From the NCBI GenBank assembly GCA_019112875.1, contig DXIO01000102.1, positions 1 to 40,894 on the forward strand: DNA of 40,894 bases, read 5' to 3'. Under the pieces are notes generated by a model. It had not been told where the DNA came from, made no database searches, and saw only the letters and a program-made list of their open reading frames with translations. Both the position numbers and the translations under genes were made by a program. This stretch comes from Candidatus Aquabacterium excrementipullorum. GTDB lineage: Bacteria; Pseudomonadota; Gammaproteobacteria; Burkholderiales; Burkholderiaceae_C. Each line of letters begins with the position of its first letter. Positions within the stretch are counted from its first letter, which is position 1. Positions 34,736-40,894 of this stretch are shown here, in pieces.

Positions 34736-35980
34736 TCAGCGGCGATTGAGCCGCAGCCCCACCAGCCCGGCCGAGGCGATGCCCAGCACCAGCACCAGCG
34801 CCGCGCCGTAGAACACGCCGTTGGCCTGGCCGTGGTCCAGCATGAAGCCGAACACCGGCGCGGCCACCGCGAAGCCCACGTCCAGGCCCGAGTACACCGT
34901 GCCATAGACCCGGCCCGTGGCGCCCGGGGGCGCGGCACGCTTGATCAGCATGTCGCGCGAAGGGCCGGCCAGGCCCGTGCCGAAACCAGCCAGTGCCGCT
35001 GCGGCCGAGGCCACATAAGGCGGCAGCCAGCCCGTGGCCGTGAGCAGCAGCAGGCCGGCGGCCAGGGCCATCGCCACGGCGATGGTGCGCTCCAGCCGCG
35101 CCACGCGCGCCACCAGGAAGCCGCCGATCACCATGCCCGTGGCGCCGCACAGCATGTAGCCCGTCACCACGAAGGCCGTGACCGATTCGGGCAGGCCGTA
35201 CATGCGCATCAGCGCGGGGCTGGCGAAGCTCTGGATGGCGCTGAGCGCGGCCGTGGTCCAGAAGAAGAACGAGAAGCACAGCCACACCGAGGGCAGCTTC
35301 AAAAAGGCCATCGGGTGTTCATCGACGGGCGCGGCGGCGGTGCCCGGCTTGGCCGCGTGCTCCCACGAACCCTGCCGGTCATCGATCGCATCGCGGTTCA
35401 GCACCAGCAGCACCAGCACCGCCAGCGCCACCAGCGCCGTGCCCAGGTAGGCCGTGCGCCACTGGCCCCCGGCCCAGCCCGTGAGGCCGATCAGGAAGAT
35501 GGGTGCCAGCGCCCAGCCCAGGTTGCCCGTGATGCCGTGCACCGAGAAGGCATGGCCCAGGCGCGGCGCCGACACGCGCTTGTTGAGGATGGTGAAGTCC
35601 ACCGGGTGGAAAGGCGCATTGCCCAGCCCCGCCAGCGCCGCCGCCAGCATCAGGCCTGGGTAGCCATGCGCGGTGGCCGCGGCCAGCGAGGCGCACACGA
35701 ACATCGTCAAGGCGGCGAACAGCACCGGCCGCGCGCCCACGCGGTCCACCAGGAAGCCGGCCATGGCCTGCCCCACGCCCGAGATCACGAAGAACACCGA
35801 CACCAGCAGGCCCAACTCCGAATAACTCAGCCCGAAATCCCGGATGAACAGCGGGAACAGCGGCGGCAGCAGCATGTGGTTGAAGTGCGAGGTGCCGTGG
35901 GCCAGCCCGATCAGGCCGATGGTGGTGGCGTCCTGCCGGGCGCTGGCGGGGGCGGGGGTCGCGAGGGTCGTCGTGTTCAT
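34736..35980 (-). CDS. MFS transporter (12 TM drug-efflux-like)
   Basis: 414 residues from the ATG at 35980; an upstream in-frame ATG at 36001 would lie within the promoter region. Twelve hydrophobic segments, the inter-helix 2-3 motif GFLVDRVGARPVLF and the DFTILNKRVSAPRLGHAFSVHG region are similar to the fosmidomycin-resistance-like subgroup. It is an inner-membrane proton-coupled exporter or importer of small molecules; the substrate is unknown. It is divergent from an AraC-type regulator with only 64 bases between starts. Confidence 0.93.
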   Translation of the reverse strand: MNTTTLATPAPASARQDATTIGLIGLAHGTSHFNHMLLPPLFPLFIRDFGLSYSELGLLVSVFFVISGVGQAMAGFLVDRVGARPVLFAALTMFVCASLAAATAHGYPGLMLAAALAGLGNAPFHPVDFTILNKRVSAPRLGHAFSVHGITGNLGWALAPIFLIGLTGWAGGQWRTAYLGTALVALAVLVLLVLNRDAIDDRQGSWEHAAKPGTAAAPVDEHPMAFLKLPSVWLCFSFFFWTTAALSAIQSFASPALMRMYGLPESVTAFVVTGYMLCGATGMVIGGFLVARVARLERTIAVAMALAAGLLLLTATGWLPPYVASAAAALAGFGTGLAGPSRDMLIKRAAPPGATGRVYGTVYSGLDVGFAVAAPVFGFMLDHGQANGVFYGAALVLVLGIASAGLVGLRLNRR

Positions 35981-36025
35981 GCCCGCACTGTAGGCGGGCA
36001 CGGCCTGTCCGGGTTACGATAGATT

Positions 36026-36038
36026 GACAAGTTCTGTC
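36026..36038. promoter_or_regulatory. Inverted repeat in the MFS/AraC divergent region
   Basis: GACA-AGTTC-TGTC lies seven bases before the AraC start. A second inverted repeat, GCCCGC-N7-GCGGGC (35981-35999), abuts the MFS start and could fold in its leader. With only 64 bases in the gap, one regulator site could serve both genes. Confidence 0.35.
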
Positions 36039-36044
36039 GAAATC

Positions 36045-36950
36045 ATGCCAAAACGCGCCGACGCCCCTTCCGCCGCCCATGCGCCGCCCCCGACTGGCAC
36101 TGGCAAACGCACCATCCCGCCGCTGGACCCGCAGCGCTATGGCCCCAGCGTCGCGCGTCCGGTGCGGGCCAAGGCGCGCGTGCTCACGGCCGATCTGCAG
36201 GTGGAGCCGCACAGCCATGCCTGGGGCCAGCTGGCCTTCTCGGCCACGGGCGTGGCGCGGGTCACCGCCGGGCGCAGCACCTTCATCGTGCCGCCTTCGC
36301 GCGCCGTGTGGATCCCACCGGGCGTGGTGCACGCCGTGACGGTGGTGGAGGACGCGGACATGCGCACCGTCTACCTGCACCAGCCCGAGGGCGAGGTGGG
36401 GCCGGGCGTGCCGCCCGCGCAGCGGGCCGTGTGGCGGCAATGCCGGGTGCTGGAGGTGTCGCCTCTGATGCGCGAACTGGTGCTGGAGCTGGCCCGCGTG
36501 CCCGCCCCGGACCGCGATGCCAGCGGCCAGTTCCCGGTGAGCGAGCCCACCGAGCGCGAGCGCTGCCTGGCCGCGCTGATCACCGACGAGATGCGCCAAG
36601 CCAAGCCCGTGCCGCTGGGCGTGGCCCTGCCGGTGGACAAGCGCCTGCGCGCCCTGTGCGAGGCCGTGATCGACCAGCCCGCGCGCCACGACAAGCTGGC
36701 CGGCTGGGCCGCCGAGGTGGGCGCCAGCCCGCGCACCGTGGCCCGCCTGTTCCGCGACGAGCTGCAGACCAGCTTCGCGCAATGGCGCCAGCAGGTGCTG
36801 CTGGCCAAGGCCCTGCAGCTGGCCGCGCGCAAGCGGCCCATGAGCCACATCGCGGCCGAGCTGGGCTACGCGAGCGCCAGTGCCTTCACGGCCATGGTGA
36901 CGCGCTCGGTGGGCATGCCGCCCAGCCGGTTCTTCGCGCTGGGGCATTAG
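36045..36950 (+). CDS. AraC-family regulator with N-terminal cupin
   Basis: 301 residues from the ATG at 36045; a TTG start at 36024 is possible but overlaps the inverted repeat. A disordered Ala/Pro-rich lead is followed by a cupin-type sensor (about 45-115: EPHSHAWGQLAF, VPPSRAVWIPPGVVHAV) and a C-terminal double helix-turn-helix (about 200-300: LAGWAAEVGASPRTVARLF, SHIAAELGYASASAFTAMV). This architecture is common in regulators beside MFS exporters. The divergent MFS gene is the expected target. Confidence 0.94.
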   Translation: MPKRADAPSAAHAPPPTGTGKRTIPPLDPQRYGPSVARPVRAKARVLTADLQVEPHSHAWGQLAFSATGVARVTAGRSTFIVPPSRAVWIPPGVVHAVTVVEDADMRTVYLHQPEGEVGPGVPPAQRAVWRQCRVLEVSPLMRELVLELARVPAPDRDASGQFPVSEPTERERCLAALITDEMRQAKPVPLGVALPVDKRLRALCEAVIDQPARHDKLAGWAAEVGASPRTVARLFRDELQTSFAQWRQQVLLAKALQLAARKRPMSHIAAELGYASASAFTAMVTRSVGMPPSRFFALGH

Positions 36951-37093
36951 CGGGCCCGGGGCGATCTCTTGGCCTCGTGGTGATCGAGGCCATCGGCATC
37001 AAGGTGGTGCGTGACAGGCCTGCACAGCCGCACGTGCTTGGCGCGGATCTTGCCGTTTGGATGGCATCGCCCGCTTCCGAGAGGACCGTGCCC

Positions 37094-37996
37094 ATGAAGA
37101 CGTTCATCCGCGCCGCCGAGGTCTGGCTGCCCACGGCCGATCAGGCCGAGCTCACCCACGGTGGTGGCCTTTCCGGGCCCGAGGCGCGGGCCTTCGGCGC
37201 CTTCAGCCAGTCGGTGCGCTTCCGGCATGGCGAGGGCCTGCCGGGCCTGGCCTGGGCCGAGGGCAGACCCCTGCTGCTGCGCCATTTCGAGGGCACGCCC
37301 TTCCTGCGCACCGAGGCCGCCCACGCGGCGGGCCTGCGCTGCGCCATTGCCTTGCCGGTGTTCGTGCGCGAGGCGCTGACGGCGGTATTGGTGTTTTTCT
37401 GCGGCGACGACGACGAACAGGCCGGCGCCATCGAGCTGTGGCGCAACGATCCCCGCGTCACCACCGACATGACCCTGGTCGACGGCTTCTACAGCCACAG
37501 TGCCAGCGCGCTGGAGGCCGTGTCGCAGGACACCTACCTGCCGCGTGGCACGGGTCTGCCGGGCCTGGCCTGGCAGCAGGGCCGGGCGGTGTTCATGGAA
37601 GACTTGGCCAGCGCGCCGCGTTTCCTGCGCGGTGAGACCGCCTCGGGCGCGGGCATCGAGCGTGGCCTGGCGCTGCCATGGCCGGCGCGCACGCAGGCCG
37701 AGTACGTGGTGACGCTGCTGTCGTCCTCGCGCACGCCGGTGGCGCGGCGGGTGGAGGGCTGGGCGCCGGGGGATGATCCCCGGGTGCTGCAGCGCGGTTT
37801 CGGGTTCGACGAGACCGAAGGCCACCTGGGCGATGCCGCGCTGGCGCTGGACGCGGACGCCGGCCCCATCGGCGCGGCCTACGCCAGTGGCGTGCCGCAG
37901 GTGGCTGTGCAATCGCCTGAGGGGCGCGGGCAACTGGTCGTTATCCCCGTGGTCAGCGAAGGCGTGGTGGCCGAGGTAGTGGCGCTGTACCTGTGA
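37094..37996 (+). CDS. Double GAF-like domain protein
   Basis: 300 residues from the ATG at 37094, eight bases after GAGAGGA. The frame is open further upstream, through the AraC gene, but that part is shadow. Two similar halves are visible. The first has EGLPGLAWAEGRPLLLRHF and CAIALPVF; the second has TGLPGLAWQQGRAVFMEDL and RGLALPWP. Each matches the pattern of GAF domains that follow a G-LPG-W motif. No output domain (kinase, cyclase or HTH) is present, so it is a stand-alone sensor or binding protein. A CGDDDEQ stretch ends the first half. It is 143 bases after araC on the same strand. Confidence 0.8.
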   Translation: MKTFIRAAEVWLPTADQAELTHGGGLSGPEARAFGAFSQSVRFRHGEGLPGLAWAEGRPLLLRHFEGTPFLRTEAAHAAGLRCAIALPVFVREALTAVLVFFCGDDDEQAGAIELWRNDPRVTTDMTLVDGFYSHSASALEAVSQDTYLPRGTGLPGLAWQQGRAVFMEDLASAPRFLRGETASGAGIERGLALPWPARTQAEYVVTLLSSSRTPVARRVEGWAPGDDPRVLQRGFGFDETEGHLGDAALALDADAGPIGAAYASGVPQVAVQSPEGRGQLVVIPVVSEGVVAEVVALYL

Positions 37997-38038
37997 GCAG
38001 GGCTCGCAAGCGCGCCGTGGCGGGCCTTGATGGCGCGG

Positions 38039-38566
38039 TCAGGCCGCGTCGCGCAGCAGCAGCGGCACGGCCTCGGGCCCTTCGAAGGCCAGCAGCGCCT
38101 GCTTGCGGTGCAGCCCGCCCGCATAGCCGGTGAGCGCGCCGCCATGGCCCAGCAGCCGGTGGCAGGGCACGATGATGGACCAGGGGTTGCGCCCCGTGGC
38201 CGCGCCCACCGCGCGCGAGGCCTGCGGCCGCCCGATGGCCCGGGCCACCTGCCCGTAGGCCTGCGTGATGCCGAAGTCGATGCGGGCCAGGGCCTGCCAT
38301 ACCTGCTGCTGGAAAGGCGTTCCCACGGGCGCCAGAGGCAGATCGAAGCGATCGCGTTGCCGCGCGAACCAGGCATCGAGCTGCTGGCCGGCCTCGCGCA
38401 GCAGCGCGTGATCGGTCTCGCGCACCCAGTGGGTTTGCGGGCCGCTGAAATGGCGTTGTCCTTCGAACCAGGCACCGAGCAGGCCCGCGTCATTGGCGGC
38501 CAGGATCATTGGGCCCAAGGGGGTGTCGTGGGCGGTCCAGACGGGGTGGAAGTTGCGCATGGTCAT
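38039..38566 (-). CDS. ogt: Methylated-DNA-protein-cysteine methyltransferase (Ogt)
   Basis: 175 residues. The active-site motif is IIVPCHRLLG with acceptor C135; GTPFQQQVWQAL and ASRAVGAATGRNP are the helix-turn-helix and Asn hinge segments of the family. It transfers the alkyl group from O6-alkylguanine or O4-alkylthymine to itself, a single-use repair in the cytosol. Start and preceding stop overlap (ATGA, 38563-38566), so it is translationally coupled to the Ada-AlkA fusion gene. Together the two proteins carry the functions that E. coli splits between Ada and AlkA. Confidence 0.96.
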   Translation of the reverse strand: MTMRNFHPVWTAHDTPLGPMILAANDAGLLGAWFEGQRHFSGPQTHWVRETDHALLREAGQQLDAWFARQRDRFDLPLAPVGTPFQQQVWQALARIDFGITQAYGQVARAIGRPQASRAVGAATGRNPWSIIVPCHRLLGHGGALTGYAGGLHRKQALLAFEGPEAVPLLLRDAA

Positions 38567-40131
38567 GCTCCTGTCGGATGGGGTTCGTGGGCGGGCGTGG
38601 GCAACGTCGGCAGGCCTTCGCCCAGGCGGCGCCACAGGTGCAGCGTGGCGTAGCCGCGCCACGGGCTCCACGCTTCGGCGATGGCATCCGCGTGCGCGGC
38701 CTTGCGCACGCCCAGGGCCTTGTGCAGCGCGATGTCGCCGCTGGGCCAGGCATCGGGCCAGCCCAGCGCCCGCAGGGCGATGTAGCGCGCCGTCCAGCGG
38801 CCGATGCCGGGCAGGGCTTCCAGCTGCGCCATCGTGGCCTCGACATCGGCGGCCGGGCCGATGTCCAGCCGGCCTTCGGCCACCTCGCGCGCCAGCGCCT
38901 GGATGGCGCTCACGCGCTGGCGCACGATGCCCAGCGAGCCGATCTCGTCGGGCGAGGCATCGGCCACGCGCTGCGCGGTGGGAAAGAGGTGCGTGAGCGT
39001 CTCGAAGGGGGTGTCCAGCGGCTCGCCCAAGGCGCGGGCCAGGCGCCCCGCCAGCGTGTGCGCGGCCCTCACCGTGACCTGCTGGCCCAGCACCGCCCGC
39101 ACCGACATCTCGAAACCATCGAAGGCGCCGGGCACGCGCAGGCCGGGCGCATCGGCGCCCAGATCGCCCAGCACCTGGCCCACGGCCTGTGGATCGCAAT
39201 CCAGATCGCACAGGCGGCGCACGCCGGCCAGCACGGCAGGCAGCGCGCGCAACAGCCCGGCGGACACGGTGACGGCCAGCGCCTCGCGCCCCGCCGCCTG
39301 CGTGATCTCCAGCCAGCCCGTGGGCGCCTGCGGCCCCTGGCCCATACGCACGGTGCGGCGGTAGGCGGTGTCGTCCACTTGCTCTACACCGGCGATGCAG
39401 CGCCCCTGCAGGAAGGCCAGCAGGCGCGGCCAGTCCAGCGGCGGGCGGTAGCCCAGTTCGAAACGCAAGGTGGGATCCGGCACGGCCGCGTCCGCTGCCT
39501 TGGTGTGCCTGGCCGAGGCATCATCCGCCACCATGTTGCGCCGCAACTGGCTGGGCGCCAGCCCATAGCGCTCGCTGAACAGCGTGTTGAAGCGCCTCAG
39601 GCTGCCGAAGCCCGCCGCCAGCGCCACCTCGGTGATCGGCAGGCCCGTGTCGGCCAGCAGCCGCTTGGCCATCAGCAGGCGCTGCGTCTGTGCGTAATCG
39701 ATGGGGCTCACGCCGAAGGCATCGGCGAACACACGCCGCAGGTGCCGGTCGGTGATGCCCAGCCGTGCGGCCAGGCCTTCCATGCCGTGTTCATCGAGTT
39801 CACCCGCCTGGATGCGCTGCGCGGCGGCCCACGCCAGCCGCGAACTGGCGTCGATGGGTGCCTGACCGGGGGCTCGTTCAGGCCGGCAACGCAGGCACGG
39901 CCGAAACCCCGCCTGCTCCGCCGCCGCGGCGTGCCCGAAGAACAGGCAGTTGGCCGCCTTGGGCGTGCGCACGCGGCACACCGGCCGGCAGTAGATCCCC
40001 GTGGACGTGACCCCGACGAAGAAGCGCCCGTCGAAACGCGCATCCCGCGCCACGAGCGCGGCGTAGTGCGCTGCATGCTCGGGCTGCTCGGTCGGATCGC
40101 CGTGTCGGGCGGGCTTGCGGATGGATGACAT
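38563..40131 (-). CDS. alkA: Ada methylphosphotriester/AraC/AlkA glycosylase fusion
   Basis: 522 residues from the ATG at 40131. Residues 20-90 form an Ada-type zinc module: C48, C52, C79 and C82 have exactly the spacing of E. coli Ada C38, C42, C69 and C72, so C48 is the likely phosphotriester methyl acceptor. An AraC-type double helix-turn-helix follows (about 95-195: GLAARLGITDRHLRRVF, EVALAAGFGSLRRFN). The rest is an AlkA 3-methyladenine DNA glycosylase with an AlkA_N-like domain, then the helix-hairpin-helix LPGIGRWTARYIALRAL and the catalytic Asp in WPSGDIAL. The protein probably senses methylation, activates its own operon and excises damaged bases. Long known in actinobacteria and proteobacteria as an Ada-AlkA type. 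Confidence 0.95.
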   Translation of the reverse strand: MSSIRKPARHGDPTEQPEHAAHYAALVARDARFDGRFFVGVTSTGIYCRPVCRVRTPKAANCLFFGHAAAAEQAGFRPCLRCRPERAPGQAPIDASSRLAWAAAQRIQAGELDEHGMEGLAARLGITDRHLRRVFADAFGVSPIDYAQTQRLLMAKRLLADTGLPITEVALAAGFGSLRRFNTLFSERYGLAPSQLRRNMVADDASARHTKAADAAVPDPTLRFELGYRPPLDWPRLLAFLQGRCIAGVEQVDDTAYRRTVRMGQGPQAPTGWLEITQAAGREALAVTVSAGLLRALPAVLAGVRRLCDLDCDPQAVGQVLGDLGADAPGLRVPGAFDGFEMSVRAVLGQQVTVRAAHTLAGRLARALGEPLDTPFETLTHLFPTAQRVADASPDEIGSLGIVRQRVSAIQALAREVAEGRLDIGPAADVEATMAQLEALPGIGRWTARYIALRALGWPDAWPSGDIALHKALGVRKAAHADAIAEAWSPWRGYATLHLWRRLGEGLPTLPTPAHEPHPTGA

Positions 40132-40464
40132 GCAGCCATTGTGAGCCTGTGCCGCCAACCCCGCTCGCCGTTTTCGGACACGATGTTTCGGCGCGAGGTG
40201 ATGCCACCGAAACGCCCGTTGGAGCTTTCATGAAGCACACGTTGGGCAAGGCCTCCCCCCCCACACAGCGTAGCGCGCGGTGTATCGAAGGCTGGGCAGC
40301 GGGGATGGGCGGGCGCAGGGACCATTCGCGGTGTCATGGCTCGTGACCCGCATGGTCGGTGTTCAAGAGGAAAAAGCGTCGAACCTCGGTCGCCCCCCGC
40401 GTGGGGACCGGAGAACGCCCATCCTCGCTGCCTGGCCTGTGCTCGACCCACCCCAAGCGAAGCC
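40132..40464. other. 333-base intergenic region without a gene
   Basis: No open frame here has coding character. It holds the TTTCGG/CCGAAA inverted repeat (40185-40211), which could belong to the alkylation-repair promoter, and a C8 run ending at 40262. A stem-loop follows at 40387-40410. No recognisable Ada box is visible. Confidence 0.5.
40371..40410 (-). terminator. Possible terminator of the phytase-like gene
   Basis: CGGTC (40387-40391) pairs with GACCG (40406-40410), extended by CCC/GGG. On the minus strand a T5 tract follows about 11 bases later (40375-40371), farther than usual. It lies 54 bases past the stop of the minus-strand gene. Confidence 0.4.
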
Positions 40465-40894
40465 TCACTCACCCCAGGACCACAGCCAGTCCAGCAACCA
40501 CCCGCGCCCCTTGTCCAGGTCCAGCGGCTTGTCCAGCTTGATCCGCAGGAACTCCGTGTTGTCCGACGCCAGCGTCCGGCCACCACCGCCGGGGTAGTTG
40601 TTGTCGTTGATCACCAGCAGCGTGCGCTCATCGAGCACCAGCACATCCTCGATCGTCACGTAGGGGAACGTGAACGTCGTGCTCCCATCGCCATTCAGAT
40701 CGTTCGGATCCGCGATGTTCATCAGGTCCACCACCTCCGTCTTTTGCACGAAGCCCTCGGCGTCCACCTTCTTCAGGTCGATCTTGAAGATCTTCTTGAA
40801 CGGCGCCAGCGTGGTCGTGGCCGTGCCGCCGTTGCGCTCGATCACCAGGAACTCGTGGTCGTTCACGGCCGTCATGTCGCCGATGTTCGTGCCC
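40465..40894 (-). CDS. Esterase-like phytase-family protein, C-terminal part (cut by window edge)
   Basis: About 143 residues are visible and the frame runs off the right edge, so the N-terminus is missing. The sequence has [10 protein letters not shown], the [21 protein letters not shown] segment and a final [11 protein letters not shown] strand. These fit the 'esterase-like activity of phytase' beta-propeller family, usually secreted calcium-dependent proteins of 400-700 residues. The [13 protein letters not shown] stretch is Asp/Asn-rich and might bind calcium. The substrate is not known. Nothing lies between it and the Ada-AlkA gene but a gene-free gap. Confidence 0.8.
   Translation of the reverse strand, partial: GTNIGDMTAVNDHEFLVIERNGGTATTTLAPFKKIFKIDLKKVDAEGFVQKTEVVDLMNIADPNDLNGDGSTTFTFPYVTIEDVLVLDERTLLVINDNNYPGGGGRTLASDNTEFLRIKLDKPLDLDKGRGWLLDWLWSWGE

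Noticed and set aside
36308-37093. Upstream extension of the GAF-like gene through araC
   Set aside because: The extension is Arg/Ala/Gly-rich shadow of araC, and a good ribosome site precedes the ATG at 37094.
38509-40128. Plus-strand 539-codon frame opposite ogt and the Ada-AlkA gene
   Set aside because: Arg/Gln/His-rich shadow; the minus strand has complete Ada, AraC, AlkA and Ogt motifs.
40125-40346. 73-codon plus-strand frame in the gene-free gap
   Set aside because: No ribosome site, no domain, and composition unlike the neighbouring genes.

Overview
The window looks like chromosomal DNA from a high-GC betaproteobacterium, most likely Burkholderiales. The grounds are strong G/C third-position bias throughout, dense LysR, TetR, MocR and AraC regulators paired divergently with enzymes, and the family mix (DctA, AzoR, alkylsulfatase, MAPEG, YjfI/PspA/flotillin). 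I see no rRNA, tRNA, CRISPR array, integrase or insertion sequence. Thirty protein genes are supported; the first (left edge) and last (right edge) are truncated by the window.

Layout. (1) 1-6450: two large co-directional genes. One encodes an unrecognised protein of at least 955 residues. The other encodes a DUF4157 protein that joins an HExxH metallopeptidase-like domain to an HNH-nuclease-like segment and a very long beta-rich tail. DUF4157 proteins are typical cargo or accessory genes of extracellular contractile injection systems (eCIS), so this may be the edge of such a locus. (2) 6482-13284: regulator/enzyme pairs: LysR with an alkylsulfatase, azoreductase with LysR, methyltransferase with an XRE/MmyB regulator. 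(3) 13326-16078: a membrane-anchored C13 (legumain-type) peptidase, then on the other strand mtnN and a MAPEG protein. (4) 16168-25838: the centrepiece, a six-gene envelope-stress operon: yjfI-like (DUF2170), pspA, a small unrecognised protein, a yqiJ-like OB-fold membrane protein, a flotillin (yqiK-like) and a 1727-residue AAA+ ATPase. It sits behind a near-consensus sigma70 promoter that carries a perfect palindrome and it ends at a strong stem-loop. (5) 25905-30386: a glutathione S-transferase, the C4-dicarboxylate carrier dctA with a clear terminator, and an LtaS-type alkaline-phosphatase-fold membrane enzyme. (6) 30451-37996: EamA exporter/MocR, TetR/metallo-beta-lactamase-fold hydrolase with two perfect 16-bp palindromes, MFS/AraC, and a double-GAF-like protein. 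(7) 38039-40131: an alkylation-repair pair, an Ada-AraC-AlkA fusion overlapping ogt. (8) 40465-end: the C-terminal part of an esterase-like phytase-family protein.

How the parts fit. The pspA-flotillin-AAA operon is best read as a membrane-integrity module: PspA coats stressed membrane, YqiJ and flotillin form a membrane platform, and the AAA+ protein supplies ATP-driven remodelling. The many divergent pairs each look like local sensor-plus-response units for xenobiotics (alkyl sulfates, quinones or azo dyes, exported drugs). Ada-AlkA and Ogt handle alkylated DNA. The two most novel-looking items are the DUF4157/HNH/beta-tail protein with its unknown upstream partner, and the small 123-residue protein inside the pspA-flotillin operon. 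All functional calls come from reading translated sequence by eye, without database searches.
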